From positions 15,259,402 through 15,323,401 of the forward strand of contig CM064655.1 in the NCBI GenBank assembly GCA_032717465.1: a stretch of DNA of 64,000 bases. The letters run 5' to 3'. Every line of letters begins with the position of its first letter. The stretch's first letter is position 1. Below, in pieces: positions 61,501-64,000 of this stretch. The notes beneath the pieces are model-generated. The model saw nothing but the letters and a program-made list of their open reading frames with translations, was not told the origin of the DNA and ran no database searches. A program made the translations under genes and the position numbers. Origin of the DNA: Coenobita brevimanus (taxonomy: Eukaryota > Arthropoda > Malacostraca > Decapoda > Coenobitidae).

Positions 61501-61829
61501 CTGAGAAATTCACAATAATAATAACTGTACAGGGGAGGACAGAGATGTGAACAAAATGAGGAGCAGATCTAAGTGGCCAATGATGCAGAGACTGAGCTCA
61601 TTATATAGGGACCGGCAGAGCTTGATACAACAGCCAAGAAGGACGGCGCAAATGAAGTATGGGGACAGAAAGCTGAAAATCCCGCTCCTAGATAACAGAA
61701 GCGAACGACTTACTCTGCTATAACGGTAGAAGGGGGGGACTGAGGCCAGAACACGCTGCGTGATCAAACATGCAGCATATTGTGCGTTAAAATTACACAA
61801 AGGATGATGAAATCATAGGCTATGTAACA
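61501..61829 (-). mobile_element. Probable 3' LTR of the gypsy-type element, truncated by the gap
   Basis: On minus the sequence begins TGTTACATAGCC immediately after a GGGGAGG polypurine tract and holds a TATA-box-like CCCTATATAATGAGC at about 61595-61612. The TG start, the preceding purine tract and the position after a pol relic fit an LTR (established structure). The second LTR and the CA end are not visible, so this is inference. Confidence 0.55.
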
Positions 61830-61836
61830 CCTCCCC
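61830..61836 (-). promoter_or_regulatory. Candidate polypurine tract
   Basis: GGGGAGG on minus, directly before TGTTACA. In LTR elements this primes plus-strand DNA synthesis. Short, so only suggestive. Confidence 0.4.
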
Positions 61837-61849
61837 ACAAAGAAAAAAG

Positions 61850-62335
61850 AAATTTACAAAGGAAATTTCTTATTACTCTAAAACAATCTGTACATGGCAT
61901 TACAGAACATGCAAATGTCTTTCCTAATGTTACAAAACATGAGATCTCCCTAGCACGTTCAGTCATAGGTACTTACCCAGTATCCCTTTAACAAATCAAA
62001 CTTACTTATGTACCTAGCCTTTCCGATCTTGTCCTGCAATCTTCCACGCGAGGGAGAGGGTAAGTGTCTGTTTTGGTTATCTGATTAACACACGTCTGAT
62101 GTCAATGCAAAGCAGCTGTGACCCACCTGGCTTAGGGACTAGAGTGACAGGAGAACTCCACTCGCTCTGACAGGGCTCAAATCATCCTTGTGGTCCAACA
62201 GGTAGCCAAGCTCCTTCTGGATGAGAGGAACTTTCATTGGGTTCACACGGTAAGGAGGCAGACTGGTGGCTTTGTGTCTCCAACATCGACATCATGCATC
62301 AACACAGTGGTTCTTCCTACAAGGTAACTTCGGAA
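61850..62335 (-). pseudogene. Gypsy-type reverse transcriptase, N-terminal part, decayed
   Basis: Reading minus, with frame changes: LMHDVDVGDTKPP, PYRVNPMKVPLIQKELGYLL, EWSSPVTLVPKPGG, KTDTYPLPRVEDC and SKFDLLKGYW, the last containing the first catalytic Asp region. After a VMP residue group at about 61915 the family text stops. The YxDD box and RNase H are missing, and the polypurine tract follows within 90 bases, so about a kilobase has been deleted. It lies downstream of the integrase on the same strand, and the linking region has the expected C-terminal text. Confidence 0.8.
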
Positions 62336-62339
62336 CACT

Positions 62340-63005
62340 TGCGAGGTACTCCTGCAGTAATGCCGAAAACTCCTGCCTTTCCTTGGGAGGTGGATGAAAG
62401 CTTAGTCTGGAGATCATTCGCCGTGTGGGATTCTTCCCCAAACTATCACTCAGGCTCATACTGCATGGGGAGAGCTTCACTTGCAGACTTCGGGTGGAAC
62501 AGCTACAGTGCAGACTGGATTATTTTCTGTCCCGCTCTGTGATATAACTTTAACATGTTGATGTGACATAGTTGCTTGTTCTTTCTACGATCTGGGTGTG
62601 GCGAGTGACATAGTTGACATCACTGAGTTTCTTCTCCACGAAATAAGTGGGCCACTAAACTTGGCTTGAAGAGGTTGCCCATGAACTGGTAGCAGAATCA
62701 AAACCTGATCTCCTGGCTGAAAGTGGCGTAACCTGGACTTCTTACCATACCAAGTCTTCATCTTCTCCTGAGCAGCTCCCTAGAATTCTCTCTCGCCAGC
62801 TGTAAAGCAGTAGACAGCCGGATTCTTTGAACTTCATCACATACTCCAGCAGGTTGACGTCATCTTCCTCCGACAGCCAGCATTCCTTGAAGTAACTTAA
62901 GGGGGTCCTCTTACTTCATGGCCAAACAGTAGTTCAAAAGGTGAGGAAGCCCAGTGATTCATTTTGGAGATTCTCTTGCGACAAACACAACGAATGGAAG
63001 ACCTT
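62340..63005 (-). pseudogene. Integrase C-terminal and linker region
   Basis: Read minus across several frameshifts: FVARESPK-like text, FELLFGHEVRGP (near 62940), RHFQPGDQVLILLPVHGQPL (near 62700), and TPDRRKNKQLCHINMLK (62550-62600). A 62-codon stretch with SRLSFHPPPKERQEFSALLQ follows (62480-62292). This is the chromatin-contact and linker part that, in Gmr1-type elements, joins integrase to reverse transcriptase. It is continuous with both neighbours. Confidence 0.75.
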
Positions 63006-63793
63006 TATCCCAGTCTTTCCTGATGTTCCAAACAGTATTTCTTGAGCATCGATTTGAGTGTTTGATGATATCTCTCTCCACATGCTCCTTGGGTCTGGGG
63101 ATGGTAAGCTGAAGACATGATCTGGGTGATGCCCAACTCTTTCAGAGACTGCTTGAAAACGTTTGACATGAAATTACTTCCCCGGTCTGACTGTACCTCC
63201 TTGGGCAGACCAAACTTTGTGAAGAACCCTAGCATTTCCTTAACCACGTTCTTTGCTGAGATATTTCTAAGTGGAATGGCGTCAGGATAACGAGTAGCCA
63301 TATCAATCAGGGTCAACACATAAGAAAATCCTGAAGAAGTCTTAGGAAGAGGGCCCACAATATCCACCAACACACGGGTGAAAGGCGCCTCAAAAGGAGG
63401 AATGGGAACTAGAGGTGCAACCTTTTCGGTCTGATTACACTTTCCCACAACTTGACAGGTGTGACAAGACTTACAATACCAGGAAACATCCCTGAAGATA
63501 CCTGGCCAGTAGAAGTGTTTCAAAATGCGTGCCACAGTCTTCCTCACTCCAAGGTGTCCTGCCAAACTGGAATCATGAGCCACTCTAATGATATCCTGCC
63601 TACAACCACGAGGGATGACAACTTGATGTACAACCTCCCATTCACAGTCAGCTGATGCTGTTGGGGGTCTCCACTTTTTCATAAGTACTCCTGACTTTAC
63701 ATAATAACAAGTAGAAGCACCGGCTGACTCTTCTTCACTGTAAGCAGAGTTAGCTAGACCTTTCAACTCCAGGGTCAGCAACCTGCAACTCAA
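63005..63793 (-). pseudogene. Gypsy-type integrase (zinc finger plus catalytic core)
   Basis: A 262-codon open frame. The HHCC zinc finger uses H73, H80, C107 and C110 (HDSSLAGHLGVRKT then CKSCHTC). The catalytic core has D144 in VDIVGPLP, D203 in SDRGSNF and E240 in GERYHQTLK. The spacing D203-E240 is 36 residues, against the usual 35, because of one extra codon before the Glu. Integrase inserts the element's DNA copy into the chromosome. Frames break on both sides (near 63790 and 63000), so the listed ATG is not a true start: the domain is part of a longer polyprotein. It is flanked upstream by a protease-to-integrase linker and downstream by reverse transcriptase. Confidence 0.9.
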
Positions 63794-64000
63794 TCCAACT
63801 CTTGACGAGACAAATTATCAACACTACGGGGGTACACTGCCTCATCTGGTGAGTGGTCCAAATTAGCAAGAAAAGTGTCAGCTAGGATAACATCATCATC
63901 ATCATTATCCTCTAAATCACCAGTAACTTTAGACTTTAGCCCTAGTGACAGCACATGCAGGGAACACATCAGGGACATCGCAATCCTGGAGTCGCAGCCA
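63794..64000 (-). pseudogene. Gypsy-type polyprotein, segment upstream of integrase
   Basis: Minus reading gives DVPDVFPACAVTRAKV, then after a frame change DDVILADTFLANLDHSPDEA and RSVDNLSRQEL. This matches, by recall, the linker after the protease in related fish and invertebrate elements. It runs off the window end, so protease and gag lie beyond 64000. At least two frame breaks. Confidence 0.7.

Noticed and set aside
62237..62542. 101-codon plus frame
   Set aside because: It is antisense to the gypsy-type RT and linker region, whose motifs read on the minus strand.

Overview
This is a eukaryotic, gene-poor window. I found no exon, operon, host protein-coding gene or true tRNA/rRNA gene that I can support. 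It is a mosaic of simple repeats (about 2.1 kb of plain dinucleotide repeat by my own count), minisatellites, long purine- or pyrimidine-rich strands, and decayed transposable elements. The very dense and long (CA)n, (GA)n and (TA)n tracts, together with tRNA-derived SINEs, LINE fragments and a gypsy-type element, suggest a decapod crustacean or a similar arthropod genome. That assignment is inference. One 100-base run of N at 61401-61500 marks an assembly gap.

Layout. 0-6.4 kb: quiet sequence, an old interspersed repeat (1.19-1.49 kb), a 24-bp minisatellite, fold-back elements and a SINE on the minus strand. 9.7-14.4 kb: a degenerate satellite split by a frameshifted LINE reverse transcriptase, then fold-back elements, a T-rich degenerate satellite and a LINE 3' fragment. 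14.5-17 kb: a 431-bp (TG)n, a purine-rich strand, a pyrimidine-rich strand with a 37-bp minisatellite, and (GA)n. 18.4-23.9 kb: (TA)n tracts alternating with fold-backs, a LINE 3' half, a SINE and a 32-bp minisatellite. 27.8-29.8 kb: a purine-rich strand with nested minisatellites. 29.9-30.6 kb: a minisatellite that looks as if it grew from the end of a fold-back element. 39.4-42.6 kb: two more LINE relics. 43.3-46 kb: a nest of eight or more fold-back elements. 49.9-53.1 kb: the quietest stretch. 53.1-54.3 kb: the best fold-back copy and an old repeat interrupted by a LINE piece. 56.7-57.7 kb: a badly decayed LINE. 58.9-60 kb: two SINEs. 61.5-64 kb: a decayed Ty3/gypsy-type LTR retrotransposon on the minus strand.

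Two things stand out. First, in the LTR element the integrase lies upstream of the reverse transcriptase, the reverse of the usual Ty3/gypsy order and like the Gmr1-type group. Second, about twenty copies or part-copies of a small fold-back element are built from roughly 100-bp modules bounded by TTAACCC...GGGTTAA and set as inverted pairs. The TTAA ends suggest a piggyBac-type non-autonomous element. One copy seems to have seeded a tandem array. All coding remnants are selfish-element proteins, and most carry frameshifts or stops, so no working gene set is expected from this window.
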